DNA of 56,906 nt, from positions 1 through 56,906 of the forward strand of contig USHX01000006.1 of NCBI GenBank assembly GCA_900554565.1, written 5' to 3'. Both the position numbers and the translations under genes were made by a program. This document shows, one piece after another, positions 16,226 through 24,098 of the stretch. Every line of letters starts with the position of its first letter. Within the stretch, counting starts at the first letter, position 1. The notes below the pieces were generated by a model. The model saw only the letters and a program-made list of their open reading frames with translations. It was not told where the DNA came from and made no database searches. This stretch comes from an uncultured Clostridium sp. (GTDB lineage: Bacteria > Bacillota > Clostridia > TANB77 > CAG-508).

Positions 16226-17436
16226 TTATATTATATAAAGTACTGGTCTAAAAGTTCTATCATATACAGCTTCACCTCCATTGCTAGATCGACTACTAGA
16301 ACTACAATATCTTGAAAGATAATTATAATATCCTCCACCACGAAGATTGATTGGTGAATCTGTATTGTTTCTTTCTGCTACATACTCCCAGCAATTTCCT
16401 TCAATGTCATATATATTTTGTACCTTATCATACAAGTTTTTTCCTGTATTTTCTACACCTTTTTCTTCTCCTATGTGCCTATTAGAATCATACTTCTTAA
16501 CATCAAAAATACTATTTTACTATTTTATAATTATCATTTCCAGCCTCATATCTTGCTATATAAAATCCATTATATTTTAATACTGCATTTCTTTCTGCTT
16601 TTTCATTATTTGTTGCATCATTTGTTATCGTTTGTATACTTTCGGGTAAATAATCTATGTCGGTATATGTTGAATCTTCAGGTGTACTATTAGTATCATT
16701 ATCATAAAAACTTGGATAGTCAAAATTTCTTTGGTAGTCACCTTCTGTTACTACTGGTATCCATACAAATTGATTATATAAAGTTTGGACATTATATGCG
16801 CCGTCTTCATTTTTTGTTGTCCAATCTACATTCTCTATTTCATCTTCCGGAATGTCATATATTACCAGCCCTGTTGAAATATTTTGTTCTCCATCTATTT
16901 TGGATACTGTGAATCCTCCTGGTATCGTTGCTGTATTATTTTCTGAGTCTTTATAATTGTCTTTTTGTGTTTTGTTCACAAATTGTCCAGGTTGTATATT
17001 TTCTTCTTTTTCTATTGGTTCTACCTTTCCTTCGCTATCTACTTTAAACTTTTTTCCGTCTACTATTGCTAAGATTGGAAAATTATTTCCTTCTATTGTT
17101 CCTTTATAGTTTTTTAATTCTTTTTCTAGTTCATCTACAGTTAATCCTAATTTATTATTTGCCATTGCTCCAACTACTGCTAGTTGCACTTTTTCTTCTG
17201 CTGTTTTATTTTCTGTTGTTGTTTTTGCTAGCTTTGACTGTGTTAGTATTCCTATCTTTTCATCTTTTATGTTCTTTTCTAGTATTGGATTCTGTTCTAA
17301 ATCTATTTCAGTTATTTCTTCTTCTAATATACTTCCTACCAATTCTTTGGTTACAGACTTTGTTTCTTCTCTTCCGAAATAGTTTTTTAAAAACATAATC
17401 TATCTTTACATCTAAAATATTTTCGATTATTATCAC
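16226..17436 (-). pseudogene. Chimeric pseudogene: Rpn-nuclease N-terminus fused to a prepilin/FGE-like gene
   Basis: Three pieces. From a GTG at 17436, ENILDVKIDYVFKKLF, then in the +1 frame GREETKSVTKELVGSILEEE to EKIGIL, is the N-terminus of Rpn/PD-(D/E)XK-transposase proteins. From TQSKLAKTT onward (EEKVQLAVVGAMANNK, LTVDELEKELK) it becomes the region that in secreted type IV prepilin-like proteins follows the cleaved helix, leading to FYIARYEAG. After a second frame break at 16511-16517 the formylglycine-generating-enzyme-like C-terminus continues (NIYDIEGNCWEYVAERN, FRPVLYI). The prepilin signal and hydrophobic helix are missing. The join falls where both families share G-I-L. The first break is an NTTCGGA site (17373-17379). 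Confidence 0.75.
17373..17379 (-). other. +1 frame-switch site TTT CGG A
   Basis: Coding-strand heptamer TTTCGGA. The upstream frame reads K-K-L-F then CGG. Omitting the C gives K-K-L-F-G-R-E-E-T, the conserved Rpn-family sequence. Same arrangement as at 20391, 54294 and 54352. Confidence 0.7.
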
Positions 17437-17594
17437 CTTTCCTTCTTGTCTCTCTTATATATTGCTTTTCTTCTGTTTTATAATCTTTTTTGGAAACTTT
17501 GGCTGAATTGCCACTCGAAAAAATAAAGTGTTTAAATAACACTTGTTAGATAGTAACATAATTCAAAATATTTTTCAATTGTTCTCACAAAACT

Positions 17595-17622
17595 TTCACA
17601 TTTTTTCAAAATATAGTATAAT
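17595..17622 (+). promoter_or_regulatory. Sigma-A-type promoter of the RNA methyltransferase gene
   Basis: TTCACA (17595-17600) and TATAAT (17617-17622) are separated by 16 bases, about 30 bases upstream of the plus-strand start codon at 17653, which has SD AAGGAGA. It is the only promoter in a divergent intergenic region next to a pseudogene. Confidence 0.7.
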
Positions 17623-17652
17623 ATCTAAAAAATATATAAAAGGAGACAATAT

Positions 17653-18543
17653 ATGGAAATTCCATCTTTTCTAAAAGAAAAATTAACAACTCAATATGGA
17701 GAAGAAATAACACAGAAAATAATAAAAGGTTACATGGCTAAGCGCAAAACAACTTTAAGAGTAAATACATTAAAAACATCATCAACTAATGTTATAGATA
17801 TTTTAGACAAAAATAATATTAAATTTAAAAAGGTAAATTGGTACAATGATGCATTTATTATAGAAAATGCAAATGAATCAGATATACAAAAATTAGACAT
17901 ATACCAAAATGGTGAAATATATTTACAGAGTTTATCATCTATGTTACCGCCTCTCATTTTAAATCCACAAGAAAAGACTGATATTTTAGATATGGCTGCT
18001 GCACCAGGTGGAAAGACAACACAAATAGCAGCTATTGTAAATAATAATGCTAGTATAACCGCTTGTGAGTTAAATAAAATTAGAGCTGAAAGATTAAAAT
18101 ATAACATAGAAAAACAAGGTGCAAAAGCATATGTAATGGTTACAGATGCACGTAAAATTGATAGCTTCTTTTCTTTTGATAAAATACTTCTTGATGCTCC
18201 TTGTAGCGGAAGTGGAACACTTGAATTAAATACTGGTATCTCAGAAAAAAACTTTTCGTTAAATTTAATATCAAAATCAGTTAAAGCTCAGACTGCTTTA
18301 TTGGAAAAAGCATTGAAAATATTAAAGCCTGGCTGTGAAATGGTTTATTCAACATGTTCTATTTTGCAAGAAGAAAATGAAGAAGTTTTGAAAAAAGTTC
18401 TCTCAAAAAACAAAGCTAAAATTGTTCCAATAGATTTTGAGCTTAAAGATTTACCTCTACTTCCTACTAAAATTCCAGGAACTTTATGTGTTGCACCAAG
18501 TGATTTATACGAAGGTTTCTTTATTGCAAAAATCCAAAAATAG
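17653..18543 (+). CDS. RNA (cytosine-C5)-methyltransferase, NOP2/RsmB-RsmF family
   Basis: 296 residues. LRVNTLK is the family's N-terminal motif. ILDMAAAPGGKTTQIA (about 116-131) is SAM motif I, ILLDAPCSGSGT motif IV with one catalytic Cys, and YSTCSIL motif VI with the second Cys. It lacks the NusB-like N-terminal domain of RsmB, so it is closer in size to RsmF/Nop2-type rRNA or tRNA m5C methyltransferases. Target base not predictable. It is on the plus strand, unlike nearly all neighbours, and has its own promoter. Confidence 0.9.
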   Translation: MEIPSFLKEKLTTQYGEEITQKIIKGYMAKRKTTLRVNTLKTSSTNVIDILDKNNIKFKKVNWYNDAFIIENANESDIQKLDIYQNGEIYLQSLSSMLPPLILNPQEKTDILDMAAAPGGKTTQIAAIVNNNASITACELNKIRAERLKYNIEKQGAKAYVMVTDARKIDSFFSFDKILLDAPCSGSGTLELNTGISEKNFSLNLISKSVKAQTALLEKALKILKPGCEMVYSTCSILQEENEEVLKKVLSKNKAKIVPIDFELKDLPLLPTKIPGTLCVAPSDLYEGFFIAKIQK

Positions 18544-18609
18544 TATTGATTTTTAGTTTTTTTTCCGATATAATGTTCGTAAATTATGAAGAAACATAGG
18601 AGAAAAACG

Positions 18610-18960
18610 ATGGAACATTGGAGTGTAGAAGATTATAAAAATTTCACAAATAATAAAGCTAAAAAGAGCAAATATAGAGCAAATAAAGTATCTGTTGATG
18701 GTAATACTTTTGACAGCCAAAAAGAAGCAGATTATTATTGCGAATTAAAAATAAAATTGCAAGCAAAAGAAATTAATGGCTTTTGCTTGCAACCAACATT
18801 TATTTTAGCACCTGGGCTAAAATATAAGGCCGATTTCATTGTGTTTGGAAAAAACAATGAAACCCAAGTTATTGATGTTAAAGGTTTTAAAACTAAAGAA
18901 TACATTGCTAAGAAAAAAGTTTTTGAAGATAAATTCAATCTAAAAATAATCGAAATTTAG
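18610..18960 (+). CDS. DUF1064-type putative PD-(D/E)XK nuclease
   Basis: 116 residues from the ATG at 18610, chosen because TAGGAGA sits just before it. An upstream ATG at 18586 has no SD. YRANKVSVDGNTFDSQKEADYY, LQPTF, KYKADFIVF and VIDVKGFKTKEY give the E...D...DxK layout of DUF1064, a family common in phages and assigned to the PD-(D/E)XK nuclease clan. Being next to the m5C methyltransferase and away from phage genes it may be a lone domesticated or passenger copy. Its 3' end overlaps the convergent acyl-CoA ligase by 4 bases. Confidence 0.8.
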   Translation: MEHWSVEDYKNFTNNKAKKSKYRANKVSVDGNTFDSQKEADYYCELKIKLQAKEINGFCLQPTFILAPGLKYKADFIVFGKNNETQVIDVKGFKTKEYIAKKKVFEDKFNLKIIEI

Positions 18961-20670
18961 ATTGTTTTCATTTCTTCATTTCTTTTTATTTTCTTTGTTG
19001 TTGTTTTTATTAGTTCTTTGTCTGTTAATATCATATTTTTAATATATTTATATGGCGGAAATGTTTTATTTATTTCTTTTATTTTTGGCCATATAATTTC
19101 TCTTATTTTTTCTTCATCTTCTGTATCATATTTCTCTTTCATAAGTTTTTTATCATACACTATTTTTATTGATAATTTTATATCATTTTTGTCATTCTTT
19201 TCTGGTATACCAAACACCATGCATTCTATTACTTCATCTAGTCTATTTACAATTGTTTCTATTTCTTCTGGAAATACTTTTTTACCATTTTTTAATACTA
19301 TCATGTCTTTTTTTCTTCCTGTTATAAATAGAAATCCTTGCTTATCTTGATATCCTAAATCTCCTGTATAAAACCAATCATTTTTTATTACGTTTTTTGT
19401 TGCCTCAGAATTTTCATAATATCCAAGCATTACATTTGGTCCTTTTACTTTTAGCTCTCCAATTCCATTTTCATCTTTATTTTCAAATTCCACTTCTACA
19501 TTTTCCATTGGAATTCCTATTGAACCATATTTTACTTTTTTATAATTTTCAGCTGCAATTACTGGTGCTGTTTCTGTTAATCCATATCCTTGAACTAGTT
19601 TGATTCCGAACTCGTTAAATCCTTTTGCAACCTTTTTGTCTAATGGTGCTCCACCTGATATAACAAATCTAAGGTTCCCACCCAATTTGTCTAATATTTG
19701 TTTAAATATTTTTCTTCTTATATCTATATGGAAAAACAATAAGAAATTACTTACTTTTTTAGCTATTTTTATTAATTTTACCTTTTCCTGTTTTTCTATT
19801 TCTTTTTCTATTTTCTTGTATATTGCTTCAACTAATAATGGAACTCCAACAAATAAAGATACTTTATATTCATTTAAGTTTTGTGCTATATATCTTAAAC
19901 CATCTGGGAATGCTGTTGAAACTCCACATGCTAACATCACAATTAATTCTGTTGAACCAAATATATGATGAAATGGTAGAAATGCTAGATTTACATCTGA
20001 TGGAAATATTCCTTCAACCAATTGCATTGAATATACATTACTTGCAATGTTGTTTTGTGAAAGCATTACTGCTTTTGATTTTGATGTGGTTCCAGATGTA
20101 AATAGTAAAATTCCCATTTTATATGAATCAATTTTAGTATTAATGTATTCATTATTTCCATTTTTTATTATTGCTTTTCCCTCTTTTACCAAATTTCGTA
20201 TATCTTTATAATTTTCTCTTTCACTCATACAAATATATTCTTGCAAATTAGTATTTTTTCTATTTTTTATTTCTTCTATATTTTCTATATATTTTTCATC
20301 AAAAACTACTACATCTGCTTTGCTTCTAATTAAACAACTTTCTAGTTCATCTACTTGCAATTCTTTATCTAAGGGTATTGAAACTATATTTCCGAAGTAA
20401 ATTAGCTAAGTGTGTTAAAGCCCATTCATATCTATTTCTTCCCACTATTGCTATTCTTTTGTTTTGATATCCTAATTCAAAAAACTTAGCTCCTAATCCG
20501 TTTATTTCTTCTAATAATTTTTTATAACTTATTTTTTCATAATTAACTTCTTTTTCTTTTTTATGTTTTATAACAAATGCAGTATTTTCTTTGTATTTTT
20601 CAGCTGAATTATATATTATTTCCTTTATATTCTCAAATTCTGTAGCTTCAAAATATTTTTCTCTTTCCAT
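18957..20670 (-). CDS. Long-chain acyl-CoA ligase / AMP-binding enzyme, read through a +1 frameshift
   Basis: Two frames make one AMP-forming acyl-CoA synthetase of 570 residues if one base is skipped at 20391-20397. The upstream frame gives RIAIVGRNRYEWALTHLANL. The downstream frame continues GNIVSIPLDKELQVDELESC. Signature motifs are all intact: LLFTSGTTSKSKAVMLS (P-loop), GYGLTETAPV, YTGDLGY and GRKKDMIVLKNGKKVFPEEI. The junction reads CTT CGG AAA in zero frame, CTT-(C)-GGA-AAT in +1. Everything else looks functional: SD AAGGAGA, a consensus promoter and a palindromic operator. Activates fatty acids to acyl-CoA or acyl-AMP. Either recoded, or a very recent pseudogene. Confidence 0.85.
20391..20397 (-). 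other. +1 frame-switch site CTT CGG A
   Basis: Coding-strand heptamer CTTCGGA inside the acyl-CoA ligase. The zero frame ends eight codons after CGG. Skipping the C restores the remaining 467 or so conserved residues. It closely resembles the Ty1 site CUU AGG C, which also ends in Leu-Gly. Confidence 0.8.
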
Positions 20671-20683
20671 ATTTTTTCTCCTT

Positions 20684-20704
20684 ATCTAGTATCGGATACT
20701 AGAT
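20684..20704 (-). promoter_or_regulatory. 21-bp perfect palindromic operator
   Basis: Arms 20684-20693 (ATCTAGTATC) and 20695-20704 are exact reverse complements around one central base. The palindrome overlaps the -10 hexamer and the likely transcription start of the acyl-CoA ligase and ends 14 bases before its start codon. The size and symmetry suit a TetR- or GntR-type repressor that responds to acyl ligands. No such regulator gene is in the window. Confidence 0.75.
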
Positions 20705-20729
20705 TATCATATATTAAATAACCTGTCAA
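20701..20729 (-). promoter_or_regulatory. Promoter of the acyl-CoA ligase
   Basis: On the minus strand TTGACA (20724-20729), a 17-base spacer and TAATCT (20701-20706). A consensus -35 with the operator sitting on the -10 implies a strong but repressible promoter. Confidence 0.75.
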
Positions 20730-20761
20730 GTAATTGACCACTCTTTCTAAAAAGCAAAATT

Positions 20762-20797
20762 AAAAGAAGGTACTAATTATTTTTAGTATCTTCTTTT
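20762..20797. terminator. Hairpin terminator between ligase promoter and small membrane gene
   Basis: Arms 20762-20775 and 20784-20797 (AAAAGAAGGTACTA with its near-perfect partner) around ATTATTTT. T-rich DNA lies on both sides. It would end minus-strand transcripts of the DUF4230/33-aa gene pair before the ligase promoter. Confidence 0.75.
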
Positions 20798-20821
20798 ATT
20801 ATTTTTAGTTTATATATGTAA

Positions 20822-20923
20822 TTATCTTGTTAATGCTAGTCCTAAGTAAAATATTCCTACTACGATTGCTATTGCTAAAATAACTCCCCAGAATCCACCA
20901 TTATTTCCATCTTTTTTTGCCAT
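20822..20923 (-). CDS. 33-residue single-span membrane peptide
   Basis: An ATG at 20923 with an excellent SD (GGAGGG, 7 bases before it) opens MAKKDGNNGGFWGVILAIAI, followed by a hydrophobic stretch VVGIFYLGLALTR and stop. A lysine/glycine/asparagine head and one membrane helix. It starts 12 bases after the DUF4230 stop and is followed by a terminator, so it is the last gene of that unit. Function unknown. Too short for most gene callers, but the ribosome binding site and composition argue that it is real. Confidence 0.75.
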   Translation of the reverse strand: MAKKDGNNGGFWGVILAIAIVVGIFYLGLALTR

Positions 20924-20935
20924 TTTATTCCCTCC

Positions 20936-21616
20936 TTATTTATATTCATATTCTACATTATAGTCTTTGTATTTTTTGTTACTTTTAATAAAGCTTTCTA
21001 TAAGTGTTTTACCATTTTCATCTGCTTTTTCTAGAAGTCCATTATCAACTGCATCTTGTTCGCCTTGATCTTTTAGTTCTTTCAATGCTTCATTATATTT
21101 TTCTGAGTCTATTCTTGAAAAGAAACTTTCTGAATCTATATATGATTTAAAAGAATCTAAATCTGGTGTAGCATTATATACTTTAGCATGTGGCAATTTT
21201 ACTTTTATCACCTTTTCTTTATCATCTATTTTTTCAATAGATATTTCTTCAAAATTGATTGATGCATCTACTTGTACAATATAACTGAACATTTTTCTGC
21301 TTTCTGTAAATGGAATTTCAAATTTTTCAAAGATTTTTCTATTAACTGAACTATCTTCCAAAACTCTTACAAATGCAGATTGTGTTACTAATTCTCCAAC
21401 ATTTTTAAATTCTATGCTTAATGAATCTGCTTTTGATGTAAATACATAACTATATTTTACACCTAATATAAAAATTAATACTAATACCAATAATGCAATA
21501 ATTTTTTTAACAATTTTAGGACAATGTTTTATTGTTGTTAGTAGTTTGTTTCGTTTCTTTTCTTTAGTTTTAGTTGTTTCTTTTGTCTCTTCAATTACTT
21601 TATTTTCTTCTTCCAT
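20936..21616 (-). CDS. DUF4230-family membrane-anchored protein
   Basis: 226 residues. A charged lysine/glutamate-rich N-terminus precedes one membrane helix (about 36-56). The extracytoplasmic part has the DUF4230 pattern: LVTQSAFVRVLED, a beta-rich core (IVQVDASINFEEI, VIKVKLPHAKVYN) and a helical tail (ALKELKDQGEQDAVDNGLL). The fold is thought to be SPFH-like. Function unknown. SD AAGGAGAGTATAATT before the ATG. Confidence 0.85.
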   Translation of the reverse strand: MEEENKVIEETKETTKTKEKKRNKLLTTIKHCPKIVKKIIALLVLVLIFILGVKYSYVFTSKADSLSIEFKNVGELVTQSAFVRVLEDSSVNRKIFEKFEIPFTESRKMFSYIVQVDASINFEEISIEKIDDKEKVIKVKLPHAKVYNATPDLDSFKSYIDSESFFSRIDSEKYNEALKELKDQGEQDAVDNGLLEKADENGKTLIESFIKSNKKYKDYNVEYEYK

Positions 21617-21767
21617 AATTATACTCTCCTTTTTGTTTTTTCTATTATAGTATTTGTTTTTTACGCGAATGTTTTTTCCATAATTATAATAACATAAAAT
21701 ACTAATTTAATCTACTATTTTGTCGTTTTTTGTATTGCATTGTGCTATTTCCGCTTTCTTCTAGGTG

Positions 21768-21796
21768 TTGACTGCTTTTCTAAAAGATGTTATTAT
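21768..21796 (+). promoter_or_regulatory. Promoter of the DUF1836 gene
   Basis: TTGACT (21768-21773), 17-base spacer, TATTAT (21791-21796), 22 bases before the plus-strand ATG at 21819 with SD GAGGTGAAA. It drives a short leader. Confidence 0.7.
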
Positions 21797-21818
21797 AGTT
21801 ATATTGAGGTGAAAATAA

Positions 21819-22319
21819 ATGGATAATAAAACAAATTTAGTTTACCATCTTCCAAGATGGAATGAAATACCGGAAATCGATTTATATATAGACCAAGTTG
21901 TTTCTTTATTAGAAAAATATTTGGAACATTTTATTGAGTCTGATAATTTAAATGATGGCAAACTTATAACTAAAACCATGATAAATAATTATGTAAAACA
22001 TAATGTTCTAAAATCTCCTATAAATAAAAAATATGGCAGAGAACATATTGCTTCTCTATTTGTTATTTTTATTTTAAAGCAAATTTATAGCATTGATGAA
22101 ATAAAAAAATTAATTACTCTTGCAATTGATACTTCAGAAACAGAACATGCATATGACCGCTTCTGTAGTGAACTTGAAAATGCAATTAATATGACTTTTA
22201 GTGGTGATAATTACCTTGAATCTTCTAAATTATCTAAAGAACAATATATTCTTAGAAATGTGGTTCAATCATTTGCAAATAAATTATATGTTCAAAAAAC
22301 TTTTTTGCAAAAATCTTAA
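21819..22319 (+). CDS. DUF1836 protein, putative HTH regulator
   Basis: 166 residues. LPRWNEIPEIDLYIDQVVSL at the start and ITKTMINNYVKHNVL followed by KKYGREHIASLFVIFILKQIYSI are the DUF1836 signature. The family has a MerR-like winged helix and is common in Firmicutes. Probable DNA-binding regulator; target unknown. It is an isolated plus-strand unit with its own promoter and a terminator right after it. Confidence 0.88.
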   Translation: MDNKTNLVYHLPRWNEIPEIDLYIDQVVSLLEKYLEHFIESDNLNDGKLITKTMINNYVKHNVLKSPINKKYGREHIASLFVIFILKQIYSIDEIKKLITLAIDTSETEHAYDRFCSELENAINMTFSGDNYLESSKLSKEQYILRNVVQSFANKLYVQKTFLQKS

Positions 22320-22333
22320 ATTAAAATTTATAC

Positions 22334-22366
22334 AGAAAAACCAGAATAATAAATTCTGGTCTTTTC
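22334..22366. terminator. Bidirectional terminator between convergent genes
   Basis: CCAGAAT-AATAA-ATTCTGG hairpin, flanked by AGAAAAA on the left and TCTTTTCT on the right. It lies between the DUF1836 stop (plus) and the end of the acidic coiled-coil gene (minus), and can serve both. Confidence 0.85.
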
Positions 22367-22384
22367 TATTTTATATCAATTTAA

Positions 22385-23995
22385 TTATTTTTTAAAGAAC
22401 TTATTGAATATTCCACCTTTATTTTGATTGTTTTTGCTATTTGATTTAAGTCCTTTTTTCCTACTATTTTTGATTATTTGGTCAATTTTATCTTCTACAA
22501 ATTCAGCATCATTCTCATTGTCTATCATGAAGTCATCATCTTCCTCATAATCTTCATGCTCGTCATCTTCATATTCATCATCTTCGTACTCATCATCATA
22601 GTCATCATTCTCGTCTTCATCGTCTTGGTATTCATCTTCTTCATAGTCATCATACTCATCGTCGTAATCATCATAGCTATCATCTTCATCATAATCGTCT
22701 TCATCATAGTAGTAATCATCCGCGTCATCTTCTTTATGAGATATGTTCTTATACTCGCTTTCTTCTTTTATTTGTGGTAAAATGAATGGCTCTTCTTCTG
22801 GTTCTTCTTCTATTTTATATTCTGATAAGTCCTTATTAAATTTTTCCGTTACTTCTTCTTGAAATATATTATATATATTTTTAATTCCTTCAATTCTCCA
22901 GTAATTTGAATTTATTACTGTTACTGTTTTTATTCTTATATTTGTTACTTCTTCTTCAAAGTCTCTTTCTTTTTCTTCTATATTTTTTAGATATGTTTTA
23001 TTATAAAGTTCTTTGTATGCTTTCTTTGTTGCTTTTCCTGTAGTTTCCCTTAGTAATAATTCATATAGATTTTCTATTTGTTTTATATCTACATCAAAGT
23101 TTTCACATGCTTCTTTCATAAGTTTGTCATGTGCCTTTTTTCCATTTATTGCAGTCATTCTTTCATTATCCAAAAATCCTACTATGTATTCTTTTTCTGC
23201 TCTTAAAAATGCTAATTTTACAGTAACATCTCTGAAAAGTTTTTCTGCTCTTGATAGTTTTATGTTTTCATTGTTTAAATCATTCAATAATTTTTTTGTT
23301 TTATCAAAAACACTTAAGTATAATTCCGCTTCTTGTTTTGCTATTTTCATTCTTCTATTAACAGCTTTTTCTATTACTTCTTGGTTAAATGGTACTCTTT
23401 CACTTTTACCATTTCTTATCATAGCATTTATAACTTCTTGCTTTATATTTTCATTGTTTGCTTCTGCAAAATTTTTTATTCTTTTTGCATCCTCAATGTT
23501 TATTTCTTCAAAAGAGTTATTTGCATTTTCAACACTTTTCATGTGGTCTGATTCTGCTGTTCTTCTATTTCTTGCATATTTATTTCTTTCTTTTTGTCTT
23601 TGTGTAAATATGACTAAAGATTTTACATAGCTTTCTCTTAGCTCTTTCATTTTTTCATTGTTGTTTTCTAATGCTGTTTCTATTTTTTGTAGTTTTATAT
23701 CTAATGTGTTTGGGTTTTCTCCTAAATCACTAAATATTTTATTTCTTTCATTTTCAAGTTCTATATTTGATTCGTGCAATTTTGCTTGTTTGTTTTGCAT
23801 TGTTTCTATTTCATTTGCTATTTCATCAAATTTTAAGATTACTTTTTCTTCTTCATCTGTTGTTTTTTGATATTCTTTTATTTCTTGTATTATGGTTCCG
23901 TAGTTTTCATAATTTGTTTTCAAGTTGTTCTCTTTTGTAAATCCAAAAATTTTTTCGAAGTATCTCTCTAATACAATTGCACTTCTCTCATACAT
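22385..23995 (-). CDS. Large coiled-coil protein with acidic Asp/Glu/Tyr repeat tail
   Basis: About 536 residues from the ATG at 23995 (preceded by GGGGGT; another ATG lies five codons upstream). Residues 1-390 are almost all helical and charged (IETMQNKQAKLHESNIELEN and similar), with long coiled-coil segments. Residues about 400-510 are an acidic low-complexity tract of D, E and Y in loose YDDDEYEDDE repeats. The last 20 or so residues are basic (KKGLKSNSKNNQNKGGIFNK). No membrane span or enzyme motif. The opposite charges of tail and end suggest self-association or binding of a basic partner. I do not recognise the family. A terminator from the next gene lies just upstream. Confidence 0.75.
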   Translation of the reverse strand: MYERSAIVLERYFEKIFGFTKENNLKTNYENYGTIIQEIKEYQKTTDEEEKVILKFDEIANEIETMQNKQAKLHESNIELENERNKIFSDLGENPNTLDIKLQKIETALENNNEKMKELRESYVKSLVIFTQRQKERNKYARNRRTAESDHMKSVENANNSFEEINIEDAKRIKNFAEANNENIKQEVINAMIRNGKSERVPFNQEVIEKAVNRRMKIAKQEAELYLSVFDKTKKLLNDLNNENIKLSRAEKLFRDVTVKLAFLRAEKEYIVGFLDNERMTAINGKKAHDKLMKEACENFDVDIKQIENLYELLLRETTGKATKKAYKELYNKTYLKNIEEKERDFEEEVTNIRIKTVTVINSNYWRIEGIKNIYNIFQEEVTEKFNKDLSEYKIEEEPEEEPFILPQIKEESEYKNISHKEDDADDYYYDEDDYDEDDSYDDYDDEYDDYEEDEYQDDEDENDDYDDEYEDDEYEDDEHEDYEEDDDFMIDNENDAEFVEDKIDQIIKNSRKKGLKSNSKNNQNKGGIFNKFFKK

Positions 23996-24048
23996 TTTAT
24001 GAACCCCCATTTTTCTACAATTTTCTCTATTATATACAATATATGAGA

Positions 24049-24074
24049 AAAAGTCTAGTTTTTACTAGACTTTT
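24049..24074 (-). terminator. Terminator of the Mbeg1-like gene
   Basis: Perfect 11-bp stem, 24049-24059 with 24064-24074 (AAAAGTCTAGT and its complement), loop TTTT. It lies just after the stop of the lipase-like gene and ends in a T-rich stretch on the minus strand. Confidence 0.85.
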
Positions 24075-24098
24075 CATCATATTTTATTCCTTTTGATA

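Noticed and set aside
16640..17240. Intact secreted formylglycine-enzyme-like protein
   Set aside because: The N-terminal signal is replaced, and there are frame breaks at both ends. Only the middle reads well.
22470..22780. Long hydrophobic frame opposite the acidic tail
   Set aside because: It is the complement of the D/E/Y repeats (GAT/GAA read backwards as ATC/TTC); no SD and no independent evidence.
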